Source: Micromonospora inositola
GTDB lineage: Bacteria; Actinomycetota; Actinomycetes; Mycobacteriales; Micromonosporaceae
Assembly: GCF_900090285.1 (NCBI RefSeq)
Contig: NZ_LT607754.1
Span: 1,054,001-1,118,000 of the forward strand
Length of the DNA: 64,000 nucleotides
Reading direction: 5' to 3'
Position 1 is the stretch's first letter. Each line of letters begins with the position of its first letter. Below, piece after piece: positions 38,030-47,500 of the stretch. Under the pieces are notes generated by a model, which saw only the letters and a list, made by a program, of their open reading frames with translations, was not told the DNA's origin and ran no database searches. The translations under genes were made by a program, and so were the position numbers.

Positions 38030-38698
38030 ATGCGGGGGTACGACGGCGTGCTCGTGGAGGAGCGCCTGCGGGAGCTGGCCGGGCACCTGCGTGGGCCGGC
38101 CAGGTTGAAGACCGACCTGCTCACCGAGGCGCGGCACGCGCTGCTGGACGCCGCCGAGGCGTACCGGGAGGACGGCCTGCCGACCACGGAGGCCGAGCGG
38201 CGCGCGGTGGCCGAGTTCGGCAGCAACGCCCAGCTCGCGCCGGCTTACCAGGCCGAGCTGACGGCCGGGGCGCTGCGCGGGCTGGCGCTGCGGGCGCTGG
38301 CGGTGGCGGTGGCGTTGATGGCCGGCGGCGATCTGACCTGGCGGGGCGCCCACTGGCGGGGCGGTCCGCCGCCCGAGGGCTACCGGCTGCTGTCCGCCTC
38401 GCTGAACGGGATCTGGGGCCTGGTCGCCGGGCTGGCGCTGGCCGGGCTGCTGCTGGGTTTCCTCGCCGCGCGGTACGGGTCGCCCCGGTTGCCCCGCCTG
38501 GGGCGCGCGGTGGGCTTCGGCCTGACCGGCGCGCTGGGCCTGGGCGCGCTCGCCGGCAGCGCTCTGCTCGCCTGGTCGATCGGCCTCTGGGAGGCGGCGC
38601 TCACCTGGCCGCCGATGATCTTCGGGACGGTGCTGGTGAGCGTGGCCTGGTTCGCGCTGGCGCGGGCCGCCCGCTGCTGGCTGCTGACCACCCGGTGA
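38030..38698 (+). CDS. Permease-prefix-domain membrane protein
   Basis: 222 aa. The first 75 residues are the helical permease prefix domain (VEERLRELAGHLRGPARLKTDLLTEARHALLDAAEAYREDGL..EAERRAVAEFG), usually found before ABC permeases and next to PadR genes. Four membrane helices follow. Such proteins are thought to link membrane components to PadR regulators. Here the PadR gene lies convergently downstream, not in the same operon. ATG 38030 has GGTGAGG upstream. Function unknown. Confidence 0.78.
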   Translation: MRGYDGVLVEERLRELAGHLRGPARLKTDLLTEARHALLDAAEAYREDGLPTTEAERRAVAEFGSNAQLAPAYQAELTAGALRGLALRALAVAVALMAGGDLTWRGAHWRGGPPPEGYRLLSASLNGIWGLVAGLALAGLLLGFLAARYGSPRLPRLGRAVGFGLTGALGLGALAGSALLAWSIGLWEAALTWPPMIFGTVLVSVAWFALARAARCWLLTTR

Positions 38699-38726
38699 CA
38701 CGCCGCCGGTGAGCCGCCGTCCGAGG

Positions 38727-39068
38727 TCAGGCAGGTGCGGTCGGCGGTTGGTCGGCGCCGAGGAACCGGCCCACGGTCGCGCTGAACTCGCGCCAGCCGG
38801 CCCGCTCGCCGGCCAGCGCGCGCCCGCCGGCCTCGGTGAGCTGGTAGGTCCGTCGTTCCCGGCCGTTGACGGTGCTCCACGAGCTGGCGACGTAGCCCGC
38901 CCGTTCCAGTCGGCGCAGCGCCGGGTAGATGGTGCCCGTGGGCAGGTCCAGCGTGCCGTCGCTCCGCGCCCGGAGCGCCTCGATGATCGCGTACCCGTGG
39001 AGTTCGCCCTGCTCCAGGACCGCCAGCAGCAGCGCGTCCAGATGTCCGTGCAGCGCCTGGGCCTTCAT
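38727..39068 (-). CDS. PadR family transcriptional regulator
   Basis: 113 aa with the PadR winged helix: HLDALLLAVLEQGELHGYAIIEALR, the LPTGTIYPALRRLERAGYV recognition region and the GRERRTYQLTEAG wing. ATG 39068 is chosen because the family starts there (MKAQALHGH) and a palindromic operator directly abuts it. TAGCGT inside that palindrome lies 8 nt before the ATG, so the gene is probably leaderless and autorepressed. The likely partner is the convergent permease-prefix protein. Confidence 0.9.
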   Translation of the reverse strand: MKAQALHGHLDALLLAVLEQGELHGYAIIEALRARSDGTLDLPTGTIYPALRRLERAGYVASSWSTVNGRERRTYQLTEAGGRALAGERAGWREFSATVGRFLGADQPPTAPA

Positions 39069-39085
39069 AAGTAGCAACGCTACTT
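39069..39085. promoter_or_regulatory. 17-bp palindrome abutting the PadR start codon
   Basis: AAGTAGCaacGCTACTT is a perfect 7-3-7 inverted repeat that ends at the base before the PadR ATG. It covers the probable -10, so PadR binding would shut off its own promoter. Confidence 0.65.
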
Positions 39086-39140
39086 GTCCGCCCGCCGGGA
39101 CGCCACCGGGGTGCGGTCCCGGCCTCGCCGGGTCGCCCAC

Positions 39141-39217
39141 TAGGGTATGTGCGCAGAGTCACTCGGCGACCGAAGGTGTCGCCGGGTGGGCAAACCCGAA
39201 AGCACACGGAGGTCAGC
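39141..39217 (+). promoter_or_regulatory. Promoter -10 and structured 5' UTR of the acidic protein gene
   Basis: TAGGGT (39141-39146) is a probable -10. The following roughly 65-nt leader holds the hairpin CGGCGAC-cgaaggt-GTCGCCG (39164-39184), then GGAGG before GTG 39218. The 16-mer GGTGTCGCCGGGTGGG (39175-39190) recurs at 42657-42672, just before another start codon. Confidence 0.45.
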
Positions 39218-40147
39218 GTGGCCCGCCAGTCGCCCCAACGGCCCGACGCCGACGAGCCCGAGCTCGATGAGAACACCGCGTCGTCGGCAGCAGACGAGGT
39301 CGACATCGACCGCCCGGCCGCCGACCGCGCGCTCTGGGACGAGCTGCGGATCGACCCGGTGGAGATCGCCCTGCCCGCCGGCACCGGCTTCACCCTGCGC
39401 GCGTACCGGCCGGCGCGGGAGTTGACCCCGACCGACGTCGCCGAGCGCGACGAGGACGACCCCTTCCTGGCCCGCCGCCAGGTCGTCGAGGCCGAGGACG
39501 CGGACGAGGAGGTGGTGATCCTCGACGAGGAGTTCGCCGCCCTGTCCGCGGAGAAGGACGAGGACGAGGAGCGGCCCGCGGGGCGCCGGCGCGGCGCCGC
39601 CGAGGAGGCGGAGGAGCTGGCCGAGGCCGACGAGGACGAGGACGAGGAGGCCGCGGGTGACGAGGAGGTGCCGATCTTCCTCAGCCACCGCGGCCGGCTG
39701 CTGCTGTTCAAGACGCCGGAGTCGCTGGTCAGCTTCGTCCGTTCCGGTGCGCCCAACGACCTGTCTCAACTGGACAGCTGGAGTGAACTGTCCGAACGGG
39801 TGGAACCGGCCGACATCGCCCCGCTGGACGAGGACACCTACGAGCTCGACCTGGTGGTGGAGAACCTCCGCGGCGGGCACGACACGTGGGACCCGACGCT
39901 CCTGATCGAGGCCGGCGAGGTCGCCCGTGACCTTGCGTACGCGCTGCGGCTACCGGCGGTGCTGGACATGCTCTCCGCGGGTTCCAGCCTGGACGACCTG
40001 GACGAGGCGCTGCGGGCCTCTGTCAACGGCGGAATCGGTGCATTTCTGGGCCGGCGGCGCCTCAAGAAAATCGGGGCACAAACCGCAAGTTTGGGTTGGC
40101 GCACCATTGTCGGCAAGATCTCTGCTGTCGTGGACTGGCGCGACTGA
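39218..40147 (+). CDS. Acidic actinobacterial protein of unknown function
   Basis: 309 aa with a very acidic first half (Asp/Glu runs around residues 85-145, ending DEDEDEEAAGDEEV) and a compact C-terminal half (about 150-309: PIFLSHRGRLLLFKTPESLVSFVRSG; YELDLVVENLRGGHDTWDPTLLIEAGEVARDLAYAL; LGRRRLKKIGAQTASLGWRTIVGKISAVVDWRD). GTG 39218 has GGAGG at 6 nt; earlier in-frame starts lie in the UTR. It is followed after 66 bp by the IS110-like gene and is probably co-transcribed with it. I do not recognise a characterised family. Confidence 0.75.
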   Translation: MARQSPQRPDADEPELDENTASSAADEVDIDRPAADRALWDELRIDPVEIALPAGTGFTLRAYRPARELTPTDVAERDEDDPFLARRQVVEAEDADEEVVILDEEFAALSAEKDEDEERPAGRRRGAAEEAEELAEADEDEDEEAAGDEEVPIFLSHRGRLLLFKTPESLVSFVRSGAPNDLSQLDSWSELSERVEPADIAPLDEDTYELDLVVENLRGGHDTWDPTLLIEAGEVARDLAYALRLPAVLDMLSAGSSLDDLDEALRASVNGGIGAFLGRRRLKKIGAQTASLGWRTIVGKISAVVDWRD

Positions 40148-40213
40148 CCCGTAGCGGGGAGCATCAGTCTCTGGCAGAAGTAACGACCTGTGTCCCGGGA
40201 GGAGGACGACGCC

Positions 40214-42553
40214 GTGGCGCTCGTGCGCGTGTACTGCGGTCTGGCCTCGGCGGATCCGGCCGACCGACCGGCTTCGGCCGGTTCGGCGCTGACGTCCGCT
40301 GTGGTCGACGACGCAGGCCGTCTGCTGCATGTCTGCGAGATCAGCGACGACCCGGCGGGCTACGCCCAGCTGGTCGCGCTGCTCGTGGAGCGGTCGGGCG
40401 GGCCGAGCGGTGCGGCCATCGCCGCCGACAGCGACGACCACACGGTCACCTCGCTGCTCAGCGCCGCGGGTCGTCCCCTGGCGATCGCCGACGACGACTC
40501 GGTGGACGACTTCGCCGAGCGCTTCGCCGACGACGACTCCCTGGAGGAGATGAACTCGCCGGCGGCCGAGCGTCGCGCCGTCGGGCTGGCCCGGGCGCTG
40601 CAGGCCGGCGCGCTCTCCGCGGTCACCCTGCCCGCACCCCGTGACCTGGCCAACTACAAGCAGGTCCTCGCCGCGCACGCCGCCCTGGCCAACGGGCGGC
40701 ACTCCGCCGCGGTAGCGCTGCGCGAGGTGCTGCGGGAGCTCTACCCGGCCGCCCTGCGGGCCTACCCGGACCCGGCCGAGCCGGTCTCGCTGGCGGTCCT
40801 CGACGCGCTGCCGGAGCCGGGCATGCTCGCCGGCACCGTCACCCGGGGCCGCGAGGTCTCGGTCGCCGCGGACGCCGTCGCCGCGCACCTCGCCGCCGAG
40901 GGCGTCGCGAGCGCCGGCCAGATCAACGACGCGATCACCGCCCTGCGGGTCGCCATCTCCGAGACGCCCCGCCGGGCCACGGTCAACCGGGTGCTCACCT
41001 CGGCCGTCGCGGAGACCGTGCGGCAGGCGGTCGCCTCCGTCCGGGCCTGCGACGCCGGCTGCGAGGCCCTCGTCAGCGCCCTCGGCGCCCGGGTCACCAC
41101 GCCCGCCCCGGTTCCCGGCCGGCGGGCCGCCGCCCGTCGTGGCGAGCAGGTCGGCGAGCTCGCCGGTCTGACCGGCACCACCGCGACCGGCCTGCGGACG
41201 ATCCGGCCCGCGGAGCCCGAGCCGGTGGGCCGCCGCAGCCGTCCCGAGCCGCTCACCGGCGGCGCGGCGCCGCTGCCGCCCCGGCCGCTCGGCCCGCCGC
41301 CGGTCGCCCCGGCCCCGGTCACGCCGCCGCCGGTCGCCCCGGCGCCGGTCATCCCGGCCGCCGCCAGCGGCACGCCGATCTCCGCACCGCCCTCGCGCCG
41401 GGAACCGGTCCCGCCGATGCCGCACCGGGTGGACGCGCCGACCAACCGTCCGGTCTCCGCGCCGCCCCCGCCGCCCCCGGGCATCACCCCGATCGCCCCG
41501 GCGCAGCGCGGCAACATTCCGCCGGCCGAGGCCGGCGAGCCGTTCCGGCCCACGCTGACCACCGCGGCGATCAACAGCGCCCGCGCCGAACGGCAGCGGA
41601 CGATCATCCCGCCGCGCCCCAAGACCACCCCCGAGCCGGCGCCGCCCACCGGCGGCTTCAGCGCGACCGACCTGACCATCCCGGTGCCGACCCCCCGTCC
41701 CGGCCAGGAGTCCGCCCCGCCGGGGTCCCGGGCCAACTGGCCGCTGGTCAACAACGGCGACGACCTCGCCGACGGCCCCGCCGACGCGCCGTCCGGCTAC
41801 CCCTACGGCGACCGGGGCGGACGGAAGGTCGACGCGCCGACCGACCCGGGCAAGGGTCGAGTCACCCCGCCCTGGCTCGCCGACGACCTGCCCCAGGAGC
41901 CCCCGATGCTGCGGCTGGTCGAGCCGCCACCGCTGGCCGACCGGGCGCTGCGGGACGGCCAGAACCCGCGGACCGATCCCGGTCTGGAGGCTCCGCCGTT
42001 GCGGTTGGTCGAGCGGGCCGCGGCGGACCGCGGCGGCCGGCCCGGACCCCGTGCCGATCTTCCCGAGCCGCTGGAGCGGCGGCCCGAGCCGCTGGAGCAC
42101 CGGCCCCCGCCGGTCTCCGACGAGGGCGACGGCGACCTGCTCATCTTCGCCCAGGCGAAGTCCGCCTGGTTCGTCGGCCACGCCGAAGAGTCCGAGTTGG
42201 ACTGGTCGACCACCGCGGACACCGGCTGGCAGGCCGCCGAGCAGGCGGCCCGCCCGGCCGTGGGCGACGAGACGTCGGCGGGCCTGCCGAAGCGGGTCCC
42301 CAAGGCCAACCTGGTCCCCGGCTCGCCGCTGCGCGAGGAGCGTCCACTGCGGATCGTCCGGAACGCGGCGAGCCTCGCCGAGAACACCACCGGTTACTTC
42401 CGTGGCTGGCGGCGCGGCCAGGAGATCGGCGGGTTCGCGGTCGGCGGTCGCCCCGGCCGGGAGTCGGCCGGCGGCTGGGACTTCAGCCGCGACACCGGCG
42501 ACCGGGACGACGACCGGGAGTACGAGTACCGCTCCGCCGGCTACCGGTCCTGA
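40214..42553 (+). CDS. IS110-transposase-like protein with conservon-kinase-like C-terminal tail
   Basis: 779 aa. Residues 1-290 resemble IS110-family transposases in layout: an N-terminal RNase-H-like part (VRVYCGLASADPADR; LHVCEISDDPAGYAQLVALL), then VGLARALQAGALSAVTLPAPRDLANYKQVLAAH and a YP-P-containing helical end. The first acidic residue of the DEDD set appears lost. Residues 300-640 are Pro-rich and disordered. Residues 640-750 carry LLIF..SAWF, GWQAA, GLPKRVPKANLVPG and YFRGWRRG, all shared in order with the C-terminus of CvnA. GTG 40214 has GGAGGAGG; GTG 40190 is an alternative. Probably a domesticated, non-mobile protein. Confidence 0.7.
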   Translation: MALVRVYCGLASADPADRPASAGSALTSAVVDDAGRLLHVCEISDDPAGYAQLVALLVERSGGPSGAAIAADSDDHTVTSLLSAAGRPLAIADDDSVDDFAERFADDDSLEEMNSPAAERRAVGLARALQAGALSAVTLPAPRDLANYKQVLAAHAALANGRHSAAVALREVLRELYPAALRAYPDPAEPVSLAVLDALPEPGMLAGTVTRGREVSVAADAVAAHLAAEGVASAGQINDAITALRVAISETPRRATVNRVLTSAVAETVRQAVASVRACDAGCEALVSALGARVTTPAPVPGRRAAARRGEQVGELAGLTGTTATGLRTIRPAEPEPVGRRSRPEPLTGGAAPLPPRPLGPPPVAPAPVTPPPVAPAPVIPAAASGTPISAPPSRREPVPPMPHRVDAPTNRPVSAPPPPPPGITPIAPAQRGNIPPAEAGEPFRPTLTTAAINSARAERQRTIIPPRPKTTPEPAPPTGGFSATDLTIPVPTPRPGQESAPPGSRANWPLVNNGDDLADGPADAPSGYPYGDRGGRKVDAPTDPGKGRVTPPWLADDLPQEPPMLRLVEPPPLADRALRDGQNPRTDPGLEAPPLRLVERAAADRGGRPGPRADLPEPLERRPEPLEHRPPPVSDEGDGDLLIFAQAKSAWFVGHAEESELDWSTTADTGWQAAEQAARPAVGDETSAGLPKRVPKANLVPGSPLREERPLRIVRNAASLAENTTGYFRGWRRGQEIGGFAVGGRPGRESAGGWDFSRDTGDRDDDREYEYRSAGYRS

Positions 42554-42684
42554 CCGGGCGCCGACCGCCCGCCACCTGCGTGTTCCTGCCCACACCCGGA
42601 TAATTTGACGCCGGGTCGGGGCGGCCGGAGGAATACCGGCGAAACTGCCGGCGGCGGGTGTCGCCGGGTGGGAAGGCGACTCCA

Positions 42685-43012
42685 ATGGCGACACCGGCAA
42701 TCGACTCCTCCGTGCTGACCCGTCGAGGCGTCCTCGCCGCGGCGGCGGGCACGCTGCTGCTCAGCGCCTGCGGTGCCGGCCGGGCCGCAGGATCAGGCCA
42801 GCACCGGCAGCAGCGCGGCTGCAGCTGCTCGCCACGGCGGCCCGGTTGGCCAGCAGCGTCGACCGGGACGGCTGCGCGCGTATCTGCAGACCGAGGTGAC
42901 CGAGGGCATCGCCGGCGGGTACGCCTTCGCGCCGATCCGGCACGGCGGCATGGAGCGGGACTCCCTCGGCGTCTACGTGGTCACCCAGGGCACCTGGACG
43001 CCGTACGCCTGA
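42685..43012 (+). pseudogene. Frameshifted small lipoprotein gene
   Basis: ATG 42685 opens a twin-arginine-type lipoprotein signal (LTRRGVLAAAAGTLLLSAC, cleavage before Cys). After about 42780 this frame turns into Arg-rich non-native sequence. A coherent frame offset by one base continues as LRAYLQTEVTEGIAGGYAF...VYVVTQGTWTPYA and stops at 43012. Together they would give a protein of about 109 aa, so one indel between about 42780 and 42870 seems likely. It may be a decayed gene or a sequencing error. Function unknown. Confidence 0.55.
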
Positions 43013-43067
43013 CGGCTGGCGGCCCGCTCTCCGGTGGACGGCGGGCCGCCACCCCGGACAGCGAGCA

Positions 43068-43101
43068 GCGCCCGGTGACGGCCGAGGCTGTCACCGGGCG
43101 C
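43068..43101. terminator. 12-bp hairpin downstream of the conservon
   Basis: GCGCCCGGTGAC and its exact complement around a 10-nt loop lie 13 nt past the cvnD stop. A second 7-bp hairpin (43021-43047) is adjacent. Likely terminates the cvn operon and the facing gene. Confidence 0.7.
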
Positions 43102-43114
43102 GTCCTGACGCCGG

Positions 43115-43708
43115 TCAGGCGGGCGCGACCGCCCGCGAGCGACGCATGGTCAGCACATACTCGACCAGCGAGATCAGCACGTGCTTGGTCGACTCCCGGT
43201 TCCGGGCGTCACAGGCCACCACGGGCACGTCGCTGGAGATGGCCAGCGCGTCCCGGACGTCCTGCGGGTCGTGGTACTGCATGCCGTCGAAGCAGTTGAT
43301 GGCCACCAGGTACGGCAGCCGCCGGTGCTCGAAGAAGTCGATGGCGGCGAAGCAGTCGGCCAGCCGGCGGGTGTCCACCAGCACCACGGCGCCGATGGCG
43401 CCGCGGACCAGTTCGTCCCACATGAACCAGAACCGCGTCTGACCCGGCGTACCGAACAGGTACAGGATCAGGTCCCGGTCGATCGAGATACGACCGAAGT
43501 CCATCGCCACCGTGGTCGTCGTCTTGCCCGGCACCTGCCGGGTGTCGTCGACGCCCACGCCGGCGGAAGTCATGATCGCCTCGGTGGTCAGCGGCGTGAT
43601 CTCCGAGACCGAGCCGACCAGCGTCGTCTTGCCGACGCCGAATCCACCGGCGATAACGATCTTCGCCGACGTCACGCGCCCGCTCGGGGTCGGCGGCCGG
43701 TGCGACAT
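43115..43708 (-). CDS. cvnD: Conservon GTP-binding protein (CvnD, MglA-like)
   Basis: About 197 aa, a small Ras-like GTPase. G1 is GGFGVGKTTLV, G2 lies around TVAMDFG, and G3 is LFGTPGQTRFWFMW. G4 is NCFD instead of NKxD, as in many conservon GTPases. ATG 43708 starts one base after the cvnC stop; GTG 43729 overlapping cvnC is an alternative. It acts with CvnA-C as a membrane-associated signalling assembly; its GAP is expected to be the roadblock protein CvnB. Confidence 0.9.
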   Translation of the reverse strand: MSHRPPTPSGRVTSAKIVIAGGFGVGKTTLVGSVSEITPLTTEAIMTSAGVGVDDTRQVPGKTTTTVAMDFGRISIDRDLILYLFGTPGQTRFWFMWDELVRGAIGAVVLVDTRRLADCFAAIDFFEHRRLPYLVAINCFDGMQYHDPQDVRDALAISSDVPVVACDARNRESTKHVLISLVEYVLTMRRSRAVAPA

Positions 43709-43709
43709 G

Positions 43710-44087
43710 TCAGAGCCTGCGAAGTCCACTCAGCACCCTCTCCAGCAGTTCAGTGCCCACCGCGTCGTCAGAGTCGTCCAAAATGGTCGGCTCGTGGACC
43801 GCGACCAGGCCGTCCGTCGCCATGTCGGCGATGAGCACCCGGGCCACGCCGAGCGGAAGCTGCAGCCGCGCCGCGATCTCGGCGAGCGACTGCACACGTC
43901 CGTCACACAGCGCGGCGATGTACTGGTGCTCACGACCCTGGCCGCCATTCCCACTGGCAGCGGCCCGGCCGCGCACCGTCGTCTCGACGAGCGCCTCCAG
44001 CGCGATCTCGAGTCGGGGACGGGTACGACCGCGGGTCACGGCGTATGGACGGACCAACGCTCCGGTCGGTTCGTCACGATCGGCCAT
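43710..44087 (-). CDS. cvnC: Conservon DUF742 protein (CvnC)
   Basis: About 125 aa of the DUF742 family: ALVRPYAVTRGRTRP near the N-terminus, EHQYIAALCDGRVQSLAEIAARLQLPLGVARVLIADM (a winged-helix-like middle) and an LERVLSGLRRL end. ATG 44087 has GGAGGTGA at good spacing. It is the third gene of cvnABCD. It may bind DNA or bridge the other Cvn proteins; the molecular role is unsettled. Confidence 0.9.
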   Translation of the reverse strand: MADRDEPTGALVRPYAVTRGRTRPRLEIALEALVETTVRGRAAASGNGGQGREHQYIAALCDGRVQSLAEIAARLQLPLGVARVLIADMATDGLVAVHEPTILDDSDDAVGTELLERVLSGLRRL

Positions 44088-44189
44088 GTCGCCGCTCACC
44101 TCCTTCGCACCCGGCACCGGCTCTCGCCCGGTGGTTCCCGTCGTTGTTTTCGTGTAGTTCCTGCCGTGCCGACCCGCCGGTCAGCTCGG

Positions 44190-44594
44190 TCAGCCCATCA
44201 TTCCGACAGCCGTACGCGGCTGCGGGGTCAACGCGTCGCCCACCCGGTCGACGAGCAGGGCCATCTCGTAGCCGACCTGCCCGACGTCGCAGCTGCGCGC
44301 CGCCAGGACGGCGAACGATGAGCCGTCCGAGATGGACATCAGGAAGAGAAAGCCGTTGTCCATCTCCACGACGGTCTGCAGGACCGCCCCGCCCTCGAAG
44401 CAGCGAGCGGCGCCCTGGGTCAGGCTGACCAGTCCGGACGAGATCGCGGCGAGCTGGTCCGCCCGGTCCCGCGGAAGGTCACGAGACGACGCGAGGAGCA
44501 GGCCGTCGGCGGAGACGGCGACCGCGTGCGCGACACCGGGCACCCGGTCGGCGAAGTTGGCCAGCAGCCATCCGAGATCCTGCGTAGTTGTCAT
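44190..44594 (-). CDS. cvnB: Conservon roadblock/LC7 protein (CvnB)
   Basis: 134 aa with the roadblock fold: [32 protein letters not shown], a Gly-rich central strand region and [33 protein letters not shown]. MglB-like proteins of this family act as GTPase-activating partners of CvnD-type GTPases. ATG 44594 overlaps the cvnA stop (ATGA), so it is translationally coupled to the kinase. Confidence 0.93.
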   Translation of the reverse strand: MTTTQDLGWLLANFADRVPGVAHAVAVSADGLLLASSRDLPRDRADQLAAISSGLVSLTQGAARCFEGGAVLQTVVEMDNGFLFLMSISDGSSFAVLAARSCDVGQVGYEMALLVDRVGDALTPQPRTAVGMMG

Positions 44595-47500
44595 CCTTGT
44601 TGCTCCTTCTGCCCGCTCCCGGCCACCGGCCCAGAGCCAGACTGCGAGGACTGCTGCCCGCCCGGGGTCGCCTCCGGGCCGGTCGAGTTGCTGTCGGTCG
44701 GGTTGTGACGCCCCCGCTGCACGCCCCGATGGTAGGCCGAGAGCAGACCGCGTACGCCTTCCGGCGTCCGGCGCTGCACCGAGGTCGATGGCTTCTCCAC
44801 CCCACCCGGGACGAGCTGCGCCATTGGCGTCCGCTTGGGCAGCCCCTTCTGGGTGGTCTCCTCCACCGGTACCTCGATGGCCGCCGAGGCGGCCCGCCAG
44901 CCGTCGTCGGCCGCGGTCTGCCAGCCACCGGGCGGCGGCTGCGGCCGCCGGTTCGGCAGCGCCTCGGCAGGGCCGGGGCGGACGCCGCCGTTGGTGCCCG
45001 TCCCGTTGTCGCGCGGCGCTCCACCGGCCGTCGGAGTGTGTGCCATCGGTGCGTTACCTGTCGTCCCGGGTGGTGTCTGCCGGCCGGCCCGACCGGCGGC
45101 GTCGACCTTGGCGAACTGCTGGGTCGCGGCGCCGGGCGCAGGGGCGGCGGCCTCCTCCGGCCCGGGCCGGCGGGTGCGGAACCACGCCGACTCGAGCTCC
45201 CGGAAGATCGGCAGCTCCATCGTCTCGTCGGCGTACCGCTGGCGGTTCCCGGCCTGCTGCGGCGTCGTCGGCCGGTTGGCGGCCGGCGGCCGGTTGGCGC
45301 CCGGGGGCATGGCGGCCGGCGGAGCGGCCTCCGGGCGCTGCACCCGGGGCAGCTCGGTGGTCATGTCCAGGGCGGCGGCGAGCCGCTCCGGAACCGGCGG
45401 GGTGGCCGCGTCCCGGTCGGGCGCGGCGACCGGCGGCCAGGCCGGCGGCGCGCCGGCGGTCGGCGGAGCCTGCGGCGGCAGCTGACCCTGGGCGGGCGGC
45501 GCGGAGTACGGCCGACCCTGAGCAGGCGGCGCCGAGAACGGCTGACCCTGAGCAGGCGGCGCGGAGAACGGCTGGCCCGGGGCGGGCGCGGCCGACACCG
45601 GCTGACCGGAGTACGGCTGGCCCGAGTACGGCTGGCTGGAGACCGGGTGGCCGGACACCGGCGATGCCGACATCGGGACGCCGGAGATCGGCGGCAGCGG
45701 CGGGGCGGAGACCGGCGGCGGGTTGTACGGACGTGTCTCCGGGCTGCTGGGCAGCTGCCGCGGGATCGCCGGCTGCTGCCCGGTGCCGGACGGGTCACCG
45801 TCACCGGCGTTGCGGCGCTGCGGCAGTGGGTCGATCGGCTGCCCGTTGGAGGTCCGCGGCGCGAACGAGTCGCTGCCGTTGATCCCGCTGGCGCCGGTGA
45901 GATCCGACCAGGCGGGCATCGAGCGCATGCCGCCGGGCGTGGCCGGGGCGCCGGAGCCGTTGCGCGGGGCCGGGTCGAACGGGCGACCGCCAAGGGTCAC
46001 CTGGTTGCCCGTCTCACCCGGGCGCGGGGCCGGTGGCGTGGCCGGGCCGTTGCTCAGGGCCGCCAGAGCGCCGAAGGCGGGGGCCGGGCCGACCGGCTGG
46101 GGGCCGCCGAAGGCCGGCGCCGGACCGGCGGCCGCGGGGAGCGCCGCGGGCTGCTGGCCCCGCCCGGAGAGGGCGCGCGGCACCAGGACCGAGGTGGGCA
46201 GCGTGACGTCGGCGACCGTGCCCCGGTCGGCGCCGGGCCGCAGCTCGGCCTTGACGCCGTGCCGGGAGGCCAGCCGGGCGACCACGACCAGACCCATCAT
46301 CCGGGAGACGGCCACGTCCACCTGCGGCGGCGTGGCGAGCCGCTCGTTGAGGTCACGCAGCTGCTCGCCGCTGATGCCGATGCCCCGGTCCTCGACGTAG
46401 AGGGAGGCGCGGTCACCCACCCGCCGGGCCTCCACCATGACCTGCGAGTCCGGCGGAGAGAAGGCGGTGGCGTTGTCGAACAGCTCGGCGACCAGGTGCA
46501 CCAGGTCGTTGACCGCGTGCGCGGCGACCTCGATGTCCCGGTCGATCACGCCGAACTCGATCCGGGTGTAGTGCTCGACCTCGGACTGCGCGGCGCGGAG
46601 CACGTCGATCAGGGCGGCCGGCTCGCGCTGCACGCGGGTCGAGTCGGCGCCGGCGAGGACCAGCAGGTTCTCGTCGTTGCGGCGCATCCGGGTGGCGAGG
46701 TGGTCGAGCTGGAACAGCTCGGCCAGCCGGTCCGGGTCTTCCTCGCCGCGCTCCAGCCGGTCCAGGTGACCGATCAGCCGGTCGACCAGGATCTGTGAAC
46801 GGCGGGCCAGGTTGACGAACATCGTCGCGACGGAGGCGCGCAGCGCGGCCTGCTCGGCGGCGGTGCGGACGGCCTCCAGGTGGACGGCGTTGAACGCCTC
46901 GGTCACCTGGCCGAACTCGTCCTTGCTCCGGACCGGCAGCGGCTCGGCGATCTGGTTGGCCAGCTGCACCGGGGTGAGCTGCCCGGTGACCTGCGGGTCG
47001 CGCAGCCGGGCCACCGCCTGCGGCAGGCCGTACTGGGCCACCGAGAGGGCGCCCTGCCGCAGGTCGCGCAGCGACCTGGCCATCGAACGGGCGACCAGGT
47101 ACGCGAAGAGGATCGCCAGCAGCAGCACGCTCAGCAGCAGGCCGGTCTCCAGGAAGACCTGGCGCTGCACGTCCGACCGCAGCTTGTCGGCCTGCTTGAC
47201 CACGTCGCCGTCGAGCTTCGACTCGACGGTACGGATCAGCTTGGCGTTGCCGACCACCGCGGAGTCCCACTCCTTCGGACCGAAGGAGAGGGTAGACAGG
47301 TCACCGGTCTCGTTGCTGGCGATCTGGCCCTGGTAGGAGAGCACCTCGCGCAGGTCGCCCCCGGCGACGGTCTGCTGGTAGAACTCGGCCTCGGAGCGGT
47401 TGGCGATGGCGGAGAAGGCCTCCTGCGCCTGCCCTCCGGCGGTGACGCTGGCGATGTAGTCCTGGCGCAGGCTCGGGCTGAGCCGTTTGAGGTCAAGTGC

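Noticed and set aside
34532..38701. Minus-strand open frame of 1389 codons across cydD-cydC
   Set aside because: A GC-bias shadow of the cyd genes; its product is Arg/Pro/Gln-rich with no domain, while the plus strand has coupled genes with clear motifs.
40214..42553. Intact IS110-type insertion sequence
   Set aside because: No element ends, no duplicated neighbours, a key acidic residue seems lost, and the protein continues into a conserved Pro-rich tail module.
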